Assembly (NCBI GenBank): GCA_015227615.1
Contig: JAALGZ010000048.1
Span: forward strand, 186,001 to 250,000
Reading direction: 5' to 3'
Length of the DNA: 64,000 nucleotides
DNA from: Labyrinthula sp. Ha
Lineage: Eukaryota; Sar; Bigyra; Labyrinthulida; Labyrinthulaceae
Part shown: positions 37,601-48,562 of the stretch, piece after piece
Layout: each line of letters begins with the position of its first letter
How positions within the stretch are numbered: position 1 is the stretch's first letter
Position numbers and translations under genes: made by a program
The notes under the pieces: model-generated
What the model was told of the DNA's origin: nothing
Databases searched by the model: none
The model's input: only the letters and a program-made list of their open reading frames with translations

Positions 37601-39112
37601 AAAGAGAGCTCAGAATCAGAAGTTGACAGCTCATTACGTCCTATTGTCATTTCTGAAATTTCAAAATTTCTTATTGTTTCAACGATGAAACTAAACATGC
37701 TTATTTCTGATGCTAATTTCGGCTCTTAGCTATGTATATTAGTAAGATTAATTAGGTGAAATATAATTTTAGATTTACAAGGAAAAATATTTTTAGCAAT
37801 AACAATAAAACCTCTCCCTCAAAGAAAGCTTCCAATATATTTCTTAGAAAACAATTTAACATAATGACTCATATACGTTAAATAACAGGACAAGCCTTTT
37901 CAGACATTCTGGAAAGCTTAGTTCAACTATTGTGTTTTTAACATACTACTTGTTTGGTCCTCTACAGATATCAAACGCTTTTTTTCTTAAAATTTTAATG
38001 ATGATAGGGTTTCTAACTTGCAAAGAAACCAGCATGACGCCAATTACCTGTTAAACTGTCAAGTGACAGATTTTATTTATTGATAGTTTAATAATTAATT
38101 ACTGAATCATATTTTACTCATTGATAATAATTAATATTTATAATGCTATTTGGGCTGATTCTTGATAACAATAGAAAATCATTCAGAGCTTGGCTCACAT
38201 AGCACATTTTGAGGGCTTTCAAATGGTGAAAATGTACAAATATCTTGCCAATACAGTGAAAACCTTATTACCTAATAATATATTCATCCTCACCTGATTA
38301 CCATAGCAAAATTAGAATCACTTTATCTGAATCGTAATCCCAATTCTGCAATTGATAATCTGAATCAATACAATTATCCAATTTTTATTGATAAATTTCA
38401 TGAAATTCGGTCCCTACTCTCACCACTTTAACCTGTTGAGAAAATAAACAAGCGGATTACTTGAGGTATACAGAAAACAGAAGTTGATGTGAATCTAAAA
38501 AGCTTAGTTTCATTGGCCAGTTCAACAACCATATAGTTTCAAATATTGAGGTTTTCCGTCCTTGTAATAACTTAAGAAAGACGAGCAGTACTGGAATCCA
38601 AAAGAATACAGAGAACGACAGGCTTCGAATGCAACTTTAATCACAAGTAGTTGAATATAAGTCCAATAAAATGCTATGTTAATAGTAATTGTTTTGTATC
38701 AAACTTTTAAACTTAATATGCAACCAATGACGGCTAAATTTCACCAACTTCTCGTAGAACAGTAATAGAATGAGGTGTCATAGAGTACTATTACCAGATA
38801 CCGCAACCAAACCTAAAAACAGCACCTAAGTATACCCACCCCTTTTATTCACAAACATCCAAACTAGTCAGAAGTAAAGTGACTCCTTTGGTTCTCAAAA
38901 TTCGCACAACACAAAACAACCTTAGTTGATTGTATTAAATTATTTAAGAGCTAAAACAGGTGCTGCTTCACAACAGCCTTTCTGTAGAGAGTTTTATAGC
39001 AAATTGACAGTTTGATCAAATGGAGATGTTTTCCAAGGGAAGTTGGTTGCTTACGGAAACTTCAAAGCAGATTCAATTCTAATAATTTTCTCCTTGAGCT
39101 TAGTAAACGCAA
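37601..39112. other. Spacer between the LINE fragment and the AIG1-like gene A
   Basis: About 1.5 kb, AT-rich, stops in all frames, nothing recognised. It includes the 3' flank of the minus-strand gene that ends at 39113. Confidence 0.5.
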
Positions 39113-40105
39113 TTAGTCTATTTCTTGCATCAGTGTCATAAAAGCATGCTTCGGCCGAACCTTGCAACCCAAAGTAAATAATGCCCTTTCACATCCTTCG
39201 CAGAAACCAATGCATCCCTGCGTCTCCGAGTCTTCACCACAACTCTCACATCTCTTTCTACATCCAGGTCCTTTATTCTCGCAACAACTGAATCCTTCTT
39301 TACATCCTAAGTGGTCAGCAGGATTGTCACAGCAGGTCCAATATTTGTTCACAACGCTTTTAGTGCAGTATCCCGAGTGAAACTTGTGCATCTTGTCTGT
39401 TCTATGATACGATACTAGCTTACCATGCTTAGATATTCTAGGTGTTGTCGTGACATGACTACGACACTCACTAATACAAAGTACGGGATCTGCTATCTTT
39501 GTACAATTGTTGCATTTTAATAGAAACCCAGTTGGCTCTAAATAATCTGGATCGGTCTCCTTAAATTTTCTCCTCACAATCTCAATAAGATTAGTGAAAT
39601 CTAATCTTGTGCAGACATGTACGTGGCTAATCTGTAAGTTTAAACGTCGAAATTTTTCCTTGTTTTGCATCGCGGCACCCTGTAAGACAAGTTGATTTAT
39701 ACAGCCTAAGCTGTCCTTAAATCCATACTCAACCATTCGGTGAAAGTTAAGAAATCTTCTGTTCAACGCGTAAACGACATCGAACAGTTGCCTATCTTCT
39801 TTCTGCATCAGCTGAACTAACCCAATCATGCAAACGAACCCAATTACTTTGAACCTATTGCACTGTAAAGCAATCATACGAATAATTTCCTCGGTGGTCA
39901 AGTTGTTCCCGTCCTTTCTTACGTCTCCAAAGCCAGGTGTATCAATAACTACTCCATCTCTATAATCCACGACAGCTACTTCATCAGTACAGGAGTTAAG
40001 GTTATGGCCAACTTCTAACTCAGAACCAGTAAGTGCGTTAATGAAAGAAGACTTTCCTTGCCCTGTACGCCCAAATACAATTATGGCTTTCCTTCTTTCT
40101 GTCAT
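39113..40105 (-). CDS. AIG1/GIMAP-like GTPase with Cys-rich C-terminal domain (gene A, 330 aa)
   Basis: The N-terminal 200 residues look like an AIG1-type (TRAFAC, septin-related) GTPase: P-loop GRTGQGKSS (12-20), NSCTDEV with the switch I Thr, DTPGFGD (G3), then HVCTRLDF as G4 (the TRxD form typical of AIG1 proteins). From about residue 198 to the end lies a Cys/His-rich module. It starts with CNNC, includes HKFHSGYC, then YWTCCDNP and repeated GCxxxFSCC, GCxxxCxxCG and GCxxxCxxC steps, ending near LGC. The first part recalls CHORD-type zinc domains (FH...W-C-C...GC), but the whole pattern is one I do not recognise. AIG1 proteins in plants and animals act in immunity and on membranes; the role here is unknown. 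The gene is divergently arranged with paralogue B, 531 bp away. No introns, no signal peptide, no C-terminal membrane segment. Confidence 0.85.
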   Translation of the reverse strand: MTERRKAIIVFGRTGQGKSSFINALTGSELEVGHNLNSCTDEVAVVDYRDGVVIDTPGFGDVRKDGNNLTTEEIIRMIALQCNRFKVIGFVCMIGLVQLMQKEDRQLFDVVYALNRRFLNFHRMVEYGFKDSLGCINQLVLQGAAMQNKEKFRRLNLQISHVHVCTRLDFTNLIEIVRRKFKETDPDYLEPTGFLLKCNNCTKIADPVLCISECRSHVTTTPRISKHGKLVSYHRTDKMHKFHSGYCTKSVVNKYWTCCDNPADHLGCKEGFSCCENKGPGCRKRCESCGEDSETQGCIGFCEGCERALFTLGCKVRPKHAFMTLMQEID

Positions 40106-40636
40106 ATTCGATATTTGTTTTATTCCTGTTTAATTTTCTGTTTCCTTAACTCGCCAAAGTATCTCCTGCAGTTAAGGTGTTTGAAAATAATATAGATTTT
40201 AGGGAGAAGAAAACATTATTAGTTGAAAGAAACTCTCCTATCATGGAATATTTCTGTAGTTTCACGTATTTTAGGCGGGAATAAATGTCCACAAGAATAG
40301 TAGGTAGTATTTTATTCTGAAGACATTGTTCTAGTGAGTCCTATAGAGGTTTCTGGTGCGTATTACCCAGAGTATTACGCGTCTCGACTAAACATTGTCC
40401 TTTGTATTCGGCTGGGAAAACATAGGAGATTTGGATTTGATTCTCTTTCTATTGTCTAACTCAGAGATTACAGCAAGAATTCTGGAAAATCTAGCATTTT
40501 TTGACTCATCAATATAAGATTAATTAAATTTCTTTTATGTATGTCGAACTTAACGGCTAGTATATGAAGCTATAAAAACAAAAATATTTCTTTTCCAAAA
40601 GAAGATAATAGAATATAACAAAATTAAATATAAAGA
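40106..40636. promoter_or_regulatory. Shared spacer between the divergent AIG1-like genes
   Basis: 531 bp separate the two start codons, and the genes are read away from each other. Both promoters must lie here, so a bidirectional promoter is possible. No TATA box or operator can be named with confidence in such AT-rich DNA. The 60 bp before gene B are especially A-rich. Confidence 0.4.
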
Positions 40637-41647
40637 ATGAAAACAAAAAGAAAAAGAGGGGTTTTGGTACTTGGACCAGAAGAAGCAGGGAGAGCACAGT
40701 TTGTTGACGCATTAAAAGAAACAGAAAAAGCTCCTGATGCAACTCAAGGTAATGAACCAAGCAATGGTGAGCAAACCCCACTTGGGAATGGAGTTATTAT
40801 TAATCCACAACAATACCTGGAATTATCGGAAAAAGAGTTTCACAGAAAGATATTGAACTATTGCTCTAAATATGACATTGTTTCGGTTGTTTGTGTAATT
40901 GGCTATGGTGAAATAGACACCAGACAAAGCAGAGAACTCCTTGATATAATAAATCTCTTGAAGAAAAGATTTACAAACATTGCTAAACTGATAAGATATG
41001 TGTTTAATGACCAGTATAACCACTTTTCAGAGGAATCAATAAGAGAGCTAATTAAAAATAATAAAGAAAAATACAATACAGTCTTGTTGGACAAAAGCAA
41101 CGTGGTTATTCTCAACAAAAATGACTTTTCGGCTTTATTAGAATATACAATTGAGAAAATAGTCAACGACTCTTCAGAGGTTTTGAGCTCTGAACAATAT
41201 TCTGAAAAATGCAATTCTTGTGGACTACTTGGAGATCCAGTGCTAATTACTCAAGCATGCTACTTTCATGAAGGAGATGCAATAGCACAACATTTGAACC
41301 TAAAGCCTTTTCATCCTGAAGCCACTCCAACTTGGTTTCACCCCGGAACTCTTAGAAAAAAGAGAAGTTCCAATTGTATTTTGGAGATATTACTCAGTTT
41401 GATTGGAATGTGTTTTGGTCGCAGGCGAGTATACTCTTGCTGTAAAGGTGCGCCGGATAGTGTTGGTTGTGAAGAGTTTTTTTCCTGCTGTAAGGATAAT
41501 TCTGATGGTTGTCAAAAAAAATGCCTAAGATGCGGAAAAAATGAGGAGGAAGAGGGATGTACAGAAGTTTGTATGCTCTGTAAAAAAGAATATATTGAAA
41601 AGGGTTGCATTGAATCTGTAGAACATAAATTCGTTCAAGTGGTATAA
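40637..41647 (+). CDS. AIG1-like pseudo-GTPase with the same Cys-rich C-terminal domain (gene B, 336 aa)
   Basis: A clear paralogue of gene A. VCVIGYGEI...SRELLDIINLLKKRF matches A's VCMIGLVQL...DRQLFDVVYALNRRF. NVVILNKNDFSALLE matches HVHVCTRLDFTNLIE, and the Cys pattern of the C-terminus is superposable (YSCC, GCxxxFSCC, GCxxKCxxCG, GCxxxCxxC, KGC). The nucleotide site is lost: the P-loop position reads GPEEAGRAQ with no Lys-Ser, and the G3 region is replaced by a short polar stretch. The G4 position reads NKND. It is therefore probably a non-catalytic partner or a protein with a new role. A WFHPGT motif, a basic stretch and a hydrophobic run (about 252-262) precede the Cys repeats. The frame is intact over 336 codons, which argues against a pseudogene. 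Role inferred only from relationship. Confidence 0.82.
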   Translation: MKTKRKRGVLVLGPEEAGRAQFVDALKETEKAPDATQGNEPSNGEQTPLGNGVIINPQQYLELSEKEFHRKILNYCSKYDIVSVVCVIGYGEIDTRQSRELLDIINLLKKRFTNIAKLIRYVFNDQYNHFSEESIRELIKNNKEKYNTVLLDKSNVVILNKNDFSALLEYTIEKIVNDSSEVLSSEQYSEKCNSCGLLGDPVLITQACYFHEGDAIAQHLNLKPFHPEATPTWFHPGTLRKKRSSNCILEILLSLIGMCFGRRRVYSCCKGAPDSVGCEEFFSCCKDNSDGCQKKCLRCGKNEEEEGCTEVCMLCKKEYIEKGCIESVEHKFVQVV

Positions 41648-42160
41648 TAGTTGAAATGAATATTTTGATAACCATTGTTGAATATGTTTCTTTCTTATTA
41701 CACCTGCTCAATAGTGGCTTGGAAATGCAGTTAAAAACACCCCACCAATATTATTTCCCTAAACCCGGAAACAAAAAAAGATGTTGAAGTGTTAAGAACA
41801 GTTTGTCCTAGTGCTTCTACAATGTAACACGTCACTAGACACAGTGAGATAGTCTTATGTTACCGCTTATTGTCGGAACTTGTACTATTACCGTTAACGC
41901 TTAATATCCAAAAAAAAGTTCGAAGTTTCACTTGAAAATCGAGGATATATCATGAATGGAATTCGAGAATTGAGAAATTGGACTTCCTTGAGTATTCTCG
42001 AAAATTTGAGAAAGTATCGAGAACACTTTCAAGGTTCCGAGGAGAATTGAGATAGGACTCAAGAAAGAATTCAACTGTCGAGAATTCTTGAATTTCTCGA
42101 TTTCTGAATTTAACAAATGAATTGGAATTTCACGAACCAAACAATAGGATTTAGAGAAAA
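41648..42160. repeat. Spacer and degenerate GAGAATT-rich repeats in front of the young LINE
   Basis: From about 41930 to 42130 the sequence repeats variants of TCGAGAATT and GAGAAATTG in both orientations, for example around 41959, 41994 and 42076. It has stops in all frames. It may be the LINE 5' untranslated region or a pre-existing repeat at the insertion site; the boundary cannot be set by eye. 41648-41930 holds nothing recognised. Confidence 0.4.
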
Positions 42161-42199
42161 TCCGGCTAAAAGTGTCAAACCCGAAGAGAAAGTAACAGG

Positions 42200-45100
42200 G
42201 TTAGAAATTTTGGGAATCTGAAACAAAAGATGCAAATCTCTAGTTCTTCTTTGAACCGCTCCGTTCAAGCCTCAACAGAGGTCCTAGAGCACGCGAGCCT
42301 TCGAAGACGCTCAGTCTCTGTGCTGAGTGTCAACGTTGGTGGTCTTACTACCTTCAAACTAAACGTACTTCGTGAAATTTCCAGGGACGCAGACGTCCTG
42401 ATGCTACAAGAAGTGAACAAGCAAGGCTACAAGAGACTAGAACAAGAGGTGAACGTTAGCCAAAGAGCAGGAAGGTGGTTTTTGTCAAAACAGCCCAACT
42501 GCTCCGAAGGCGTAGCAACGTTTCTGTGCCAAGAACTCTCTGAGAGAGTTGTTGGGGTTCAGACTCCGAGCGACAGGATCCTAAAAGTTGTAGTAAGCCT
42601 AAATGGTAAAGCTCAAGCTGTTTTAGTAAATTGTTACGCCCCACACTCAGGAAAAAGTGCAGATGATTATAAAAAATTTCTCTCTAAATTAAAAAAAAGT
42701 GACTTCTAAAGTAAACAAGAGAAGGCTCATCCTCATTGGAGGTGACCTTAACGCGCAGTTGAACCGGAACTTTAAACAAGATAACAATCGATATGGATAT
42801 TCGCATAGATCGAACAGGAACGGAAAGATGCTGGAAAGATGCTGGAAAGATGGCTGCTACAGCATGAATATGAGGTTGTTAACTTTAAATTCAAAACGGG
42901 AAGGAAAAAGGAAAAGAAACATGCAACATACTACCAGAAAGGCAACTCCAAGATAAAATCAGAAATTGACTTCTTCGTAACAAACAATTTACCCTTGTTG
43001 ACATCCTTCAGAATTGTAAAAAGCATTTCAGCGAAGCTGTACGGTGGTACAAATTTCGATCACCAGGCAATTGAAGCCAGATTCTTGGCCAACTTAACAC
43101 ACAAGTCCTTTGTCCACAAAGAAAAGCCAGATGTAAGTCTGTTCCTTAAGGACCGCAACCTGGCACAGCTAGTAAATGACAAAATCGGAGAAAAACTACG
43201 TGAAATGGCCGGCGAAGAAGCAGCGTATGAAGATCTCGTCCCATTAGCCAGCAAAATCCTAAAAGAAAACATTCCCCCACTAAACTTACAAATCCCTGAA
43301 AGAGAGAACTCAGCAGGAACCGTCGAGCTAGTCGCAAAGAAAAGAAGAGAGTTCTCAACAGCCACACGCCAACAAAAGAAGGATTTAACGGCAGCAGTAA
43401 AAGCAAGTGCGCTAGTAGACAGAAACATCTGGCTAAACAAAGTCTCCAACAAGATTCAGCAGCTTTTTAGAACCAACAGAACAAGGGAAGCCTTTGCAAT
43501 AATAAATAGACTGAAACCAAAGAAGAAACTGCAAGCAAGAATAAATACCGATTCAGCCGGGAACAGGGTGGACGTAGGCTCCAGACTTCGTATTCTGAAA
43601 GAATATATGGAAAAACAACAAATACCTCCTACTCCAAAAATACAGCTTTCAAAAAGTCGGATAGAACATTACCACAGACCGATATTTGAACCGGCTCTTC
43701 AGAAAAGTATCGATGTTCATCCGCCAACTTCGGATGAATTGCTAACAACCATCAAACAGCTCAAGAACAACCGTGCACCAGGACTAGACAACATTCCAAA
43801 CGAACTCCTAAAAACTTGAGTAAAAGTCCAAAAACTCATCACCAGGAAGATCCAAAACATCTTTAGAAATGACTCCATCCCAAACAAGGATCTGAAAATA
43901 TTATGCAGTAGCAAAATAATCCACATCTACAAACAAAAAGGAAGTAAAAATGAACCTAGTAGTTATCGTCCCATTGCGCTGTTAAATACAACATTCAAGC
44001 TTCTTACAAAGATCATTAATAATAGATTGACACACATCCTAGAGAAACTGCCATCATACCAGGCAGGTTTTAGATCCAACTTCAGTACAATGAATAAAAT
44101 TGAAGTTCTCAATAGCATAGTCAAGCATTGTCTTAGAAAAAATCAGAAGCTGAAGTTACTCTTTGTAGATTTCCAGAAAGCTTTCGACTCGGTTGACCAT
44201 AGATTCATCCAAATATCCTTGAAAGAACATCATGTGCCAAAGAAACTGAGAAAGATAATAAAAAATCTATATGAAGCAACAGAGGTAAGAGCAGCAGAAG
44301 GAAACAAGCATTCAGGAAGTGTAAACTTAAGACGTGGGGTTCTACAAGGGGATTCATTATCTCCAGCTATCTTCGTAGTAGTTTTAAATTCAGTAATGAA
44401 AAGAATAAACCATAGTACCTTGACCAACTTGACAGTAGCGGGAATGAAGTTCAATTACTTAGCGTTTGCAGACGATATAGTCACAATATGCGACTCTGAT
44501 GAACAAATCTCAAACTTCGTGAATCAACTTCAAACTCTGGAACCTGTGTCTGGATTGAGAATAAATATATCAAAAACCAAAATCTTCCTGACAGATGAAG
44601 GCTATGAAATAAATGAAGATATACCTGACGAAGACATCAACCTCATTTTATCCAAATTCTACTGCGAAACCTGTGACAGATATTTTGAAGCCAAGAAAAG
44701 TTATGATGCCCATTGTAGAAGTAGGTTCTGCGACGGCACGCGTAATCGCAGTCGTAAAGGTACGTTAGCTGTTCTCCATACTAAAGAAATTCTGGAACAA
44801 AAGTTGCAACCTTCAGCCGATCCAGTAACAGTAAATGGCGAGTGTATAGAGCCAGTGAAGTCATATAAATACTTGGGGATGGAATTTAATTCAGCTGGTA
44901 TCTTAGTAAATAGTATCTTACAAAAACTGGAACTCTGCGAAATAAGACTGAACAAATATCGGGACTTTATTCAATCTCCTGAAATCTGGAACGCAACAAA
45001 ACGAAATCTTGTACGAGCTCTGGTACTCTCGCCTGGTTTGAATAGTCTTGTCAACTGGCCCGAGTATGAACGAATAAATAAAAAACTTCATATGCTTTCG

Positions 45101-46060
45101 AGGAAGATCAAAGCAGCCATTGAAAACATTCATATAAAGGAGGTGAGAATCCAAGAAGGCGACCTAGATGTGTGCAAGATTGTCCAAGATCTAAAAGATA
45201 AATACAACAGGACAGAAAAAACGCTCCACGATGAGCAACTTACCTCCCTCAGACTCTCAAACATCAACAACAACTTAGAACCCAAGAGGCCCAGGGAAAT
45301 ATCATATCTGGAAGTCCAAGATCGGCTTAACTGGAACCCAACACCTCCTACTGAACCGCCACCTGAACAATCACAACAAGAAGAGAGCAACCTGTCAAAT
45401 ACCCCTCCAACTCCAAACAGAATATCCCCGATAGCCATCGCCAGAACCATGTCCAGATACAAAAGGCAAAGGCTGGCCATAATAAATCCTCTTGAATATA
45501 CTCAAACGATGCTTGCTGTGAACGAAAGTATCCAGAATCCCTAAGAAAAATAAGCGGAAACGAAGCAAGAAAGATTCAGAAGTAGCTGGAGCAAACGCTG
45601 ATCCCCCCTGAAAGCAAACAACCCCATATTCATATTCAGATCCTCATTGACTTCACTAGAATAAGTCCAAAGCAAAAAACTTCATCATAACCAAGAGCCA
45701 CCAAAAGACAACATACCCACGATAAGCACCACAAAGCAGACACGATAAACATCCTCCTCCGAAAAACTATCCTTCTTGACCTCCCTATAAGCTATACACA
45801 AATCCCCCTTATCCTCCTCCAAACTGATCCAAAACCTGATCTTGAACATTCTTGCGCACGAAATCAATCAAAACTTTCCAGGATGCAGCCAAATCACTCA
45901 TCAATCATCATAAATACATCTTCAGAATCATTAACATGCCGGAAATCGCGAATCAGGAGGTCGTGAGAGAACGGTTCAATCTTTTTTTCTATCCGATGTT
46001 GTTGTATTTTATTTGATTTCAACTTATTCCGGATATTGAAAATTTTGGGCATATTTACAA
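42200..46060 (+). mobile_element. Young, nearly intact LINE retrotransposon, APE type (copy 1)
   Basis: A non-LTR retrotransposon of about 3.8 kb with a single protein region: endonuclease/exonuclease/phosphatase domain, reverse transcriptase, CCHC zinc knuckle and a polar C-terminal tail. There is no separate upstream ORF1. The 3' part after 45544 is A/C-rich with few G. It ends near a T-rich stretch and the motif ATTGAAAATTTTGGG at about 46035-46049, which recurs at the 3' end of copy 2. Ends are approximate because target-site duplications could not be confirmed by eye. The clade is not assigned; RT features (FVDFQKAFDS, GVLQGDSLSP, FADD) fit APE-type LINEs broadly. Confidence 0.85.
42230..45544 (+). 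pseudogene. LINE copy 1 polyprotein: APE endonuclease - reverse transcriptase - CCHC knuckle, three lesions
   Basis: Endonuclease residues are all visible: SVNVGG, LMLQE, NCYAPH, GGDLNAQ, SEIDFF and FDHQAI. The reverse transcriptase has LLFVDFQKAFDS, RRGVLQGDSLSPAIF and catalytic FADD at about 44464-44475. SGLRINISKTKIF and YKYLGMEF follow. A zinc knuckle C-x2-C-x12-H-x5-C (CETC...HCRSRFC) lies near 44665-44740, after the polymerase core. Three lesions interrupt an otherwise single frame: an indel at the A8 run near 42691-42698, an 11-bp tandem duplication (GATGCTGGAAA) near 42826-42848 that returns the reading to the original frame, and one in-frame TGA at 43817-43819. With so few lesions the insertion is recent. 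The homopolymer lesion could also be a sequencing error. Confidence 0.85.
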
Positions 46061-46104
46061 ATTGAGCTCGAATAAGGCATTACTACATACTTTTTAGGAA
46101 CCTG

Positions 46105-46380
46105 TCACTGGAGTTAACGGAAGATAACAGTAAGATAAGACCAAGGCAAGATTATGTACAAGAAAGATACCATAAGATTCCAGAATACAAGAACAAGAAC
46201 CTAACAGAACGTACCAATAACAGAACAAGCAAGAAACCAGCACAAAGGAGCAAAGCTTAATGGAAGATACCAGTAACAGATCAAGTAAGGAAACATACAC
46301 GATATAATGGAAATTAATGGAAAATACCGGTACAGAATGAAGTGTGAAAAGATGCAAGATTTAATGGAAGTTACCGGAAT
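46105..46380. repeat. Degenerate tandem repeat downstream of LINE copy 1
   Basis: At least four diverged copies of a unit like TTAATGGAAGATACCAGTAA occur near 46113, 46258, 46315 and 46353. A fifth, weaker one (CGTACCAATAACAGAAC) lies near 46210. An AAGACCAAGGC motif flanks the block at about 46137 and 46419. Spacing is irregular, so this is an old minisatellite or the tail of a decayed element. Confidence 0.4.
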
Positions 46381-46675
46381 AAATGTTATCTAAAATATGT
46401 ACTATAACTAGGTAGTAAGACCAAGGCGAGCGTGAGGGTTAGGATACTTATCCCAAATAACTCCCTGTTAAAGTTAAGTTAAGTTATTTGTAATTCACAA
46501 TAAAATTCGTTTCACCATGGTGATGCACCATTGTTATAGTCTAATATAAGCAACACTTCATACATAATAATTAATCCATCTATATTCGAAAGCCCAAAGA
46601 CAGTTTAAAATTCAAAAGTCACAACTTTAGAGACAGGTTGTAGTTGAATTTATTCATTAATTCAAGAACAATAGA

Positions 46676-48562
46676 ATGAACTCAAACATTTTAATGTTTG
46701 TTTTGGGTATTATATTGCCTTTTAAAACATTCGGTTTTAATAAGGAACAAGTAAAACATAACTTGCTGGAGAGATTTAACAGCGGAAGTAAAGTAATTAC
46801 GGTTAATTTAGAAAGTAGTGTGTATGGGGATAAGAACGAGTTTGAAAGTGCAATGCAAGAGCTTGGGTTAAAGGTTGATTTTATAGGAGAAAAGGTTACT
46901 AAACCTGTTGTTGAATATGGAGTTCCGAGAAAACTGCAGGGTCCTGAACGTCTTTCTGAAATTTTGGTATCATCTCTAGACGATAAGGATGTGCTTAAGG
47001 CTCTAACTGAAATTAATATATCCTTTAAAGATACAACAGCTGAGTGGGTAAAACAAAAGGTTTCCTCTATGGAACAGCATAACTTTTTCTGTAAAGGAAA
47101 GGAATGTGCCACTCGGAAGTTACAAGACTTCTTTTCTAGTTATCAGGAGCTGCCTGCCATCCACGAAAGAATTGACTCCATTTCAGAAACGAACCCGAAC
47201 AGGACAATGGTTGATTCCTTAGGGGAAAGTTATGAAGGGAGAAATTTACAGGTCATTTGGATTGGAGAAGACGCCGAAGAGTTTGCCAAAGACTATGATA
47301 AGCCATTAGTTCTATATATATGCAACATTCACGCCAGAGAATGGTTAACACCCTTGTATTGTGCATATATGGCTGAAAAACTGCTAGATGAAAGTGAAGA
47401 GAGCAATAGTTTGCTATCTAAGTTTACCTTCGTTATTGCTCCTAGTGTCAATCCTGATGGATATGTATATTCGTACACAAACAACGCTCTGTGGAGAAAG
47501 ACTAGAATGCCAAATCAAGGTTTAGCCACTTTTTAGTTTAATTTTCTTAGGTTCTAATTGTGTTGGAACAGATGGAAATAGAAACTGGGGACCAAAAGAG
47601 TATCACTGTGGAGAAGGTGCAAGTACCAATCCTTGTTCCGAGACTTATTGTGGATTAAAGCCATTTGATCAACCTGAGACTGCCGCAATTGCAGCTTTCA
47701 GTGAAAGTGTTGCCTCAAGAATCTTTGCGTTCAATGACGTATACAATTTTTTATCTTATCACTTTAAGGTACACTCGTATGGACAATACTTTATGTCACC
47801 TTGGGGATGGACGTATGATTTTCCTCCGCTGGAAGATTACCAGAGAATGAAACAGTGTTTGATTGAAGTAAGAGAAGCTATCTATGAAGTAACGGGTGAT
47901 ACTTGGACTATTGGAACCTCTGCTAATGCACTTTACATTGCAGCAGGAGGATCTGACGACTGGCATTACTCCGAATTAGATGTTATTTATTCAAACACTT
48001 GTGAGCTAAGGGGATCCAGCTTTCAACCAGATCCTATTAATATTATGCCGTCAAACATTGAGACTTTCGCCGGAATGGTGGCTCATTTAAATTGTGCCTA
48101 CAACATTGAGTTTGTAACTGAGGCACCTAATGTTGGTCCTACTGCTTTTCCTACTAGCTTCCCTACTTTGGCCTGTAGAGATCTTAAAAACACAGGGGTG
48201 AGCCTTGATGGTGAGACCCAAGCCAGTTGTGACGAGCTAGAGCCATACTGTAACGGTTTTCTTGATATAGTTGGTGATCCATGCCCAGTTACCTGCGTAG
48301 TTATTGTTTTCAATTTACCTTTAAGGATGCCTGTGACACGTTTTGGGGGGGACTTCCAGGCGAAGGACCTAATGGAGTAGGGACACCCACCACAGGTGGA
48401 AACGAGGGTGTCGATCCCGAGGCAAGACTTAGCGAAAACCTATTTGATGATTATATGGTTCTTGTTGTAGCATTTGTACTGATTGCAATATTAGTTGTTT
48501 CCTTGCTACTAGCTTTGTTGAGGCAGAGCAGGATGCAAATCCCAGAAAACAGTGAAAATTGA
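46676..48562 (+). CDS. Membrane-anchored M14 metallocarboxypeptidase, carboxypeptidase B-like (598 aa, four exons)
   Basis: Exons 46676-47519, 47551-47738, 47769-48296, 48326-48562; introns of 31, 30 and 29 nt, all GT-AG. Splicing restores NQGSNCVGTDGNRNW, FNDVHSYGQYF and CPVTCDACD. A signal peptide (about 1-20) and a propeptide (to about 150) precede the peptidase. Zinc ligands are His219, Glu222 (HARE) and His346; His219 to His346 is 127 residues, as in bovine carboxypeptidase A. Arg274, Asn291/Arg292 and catalytic Glu423 (NTCELRG) are present. Asp407 in GGSDDW sits at the pocket position that is Asp in carboxypeptidase B, so it probably removes C-terminal Lys/Arg. A six-Cys ShKT-like domain (about 480-525), a Gly-rich linker and a single C-terminal membrane helix (about 560-585) follow. 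This gives a secreted-side, membrane-tethered exopeptidase, made as a zymogen. It may sit at the cell surface or in digestive vacuoles (inferred). Confidence 0.93.
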
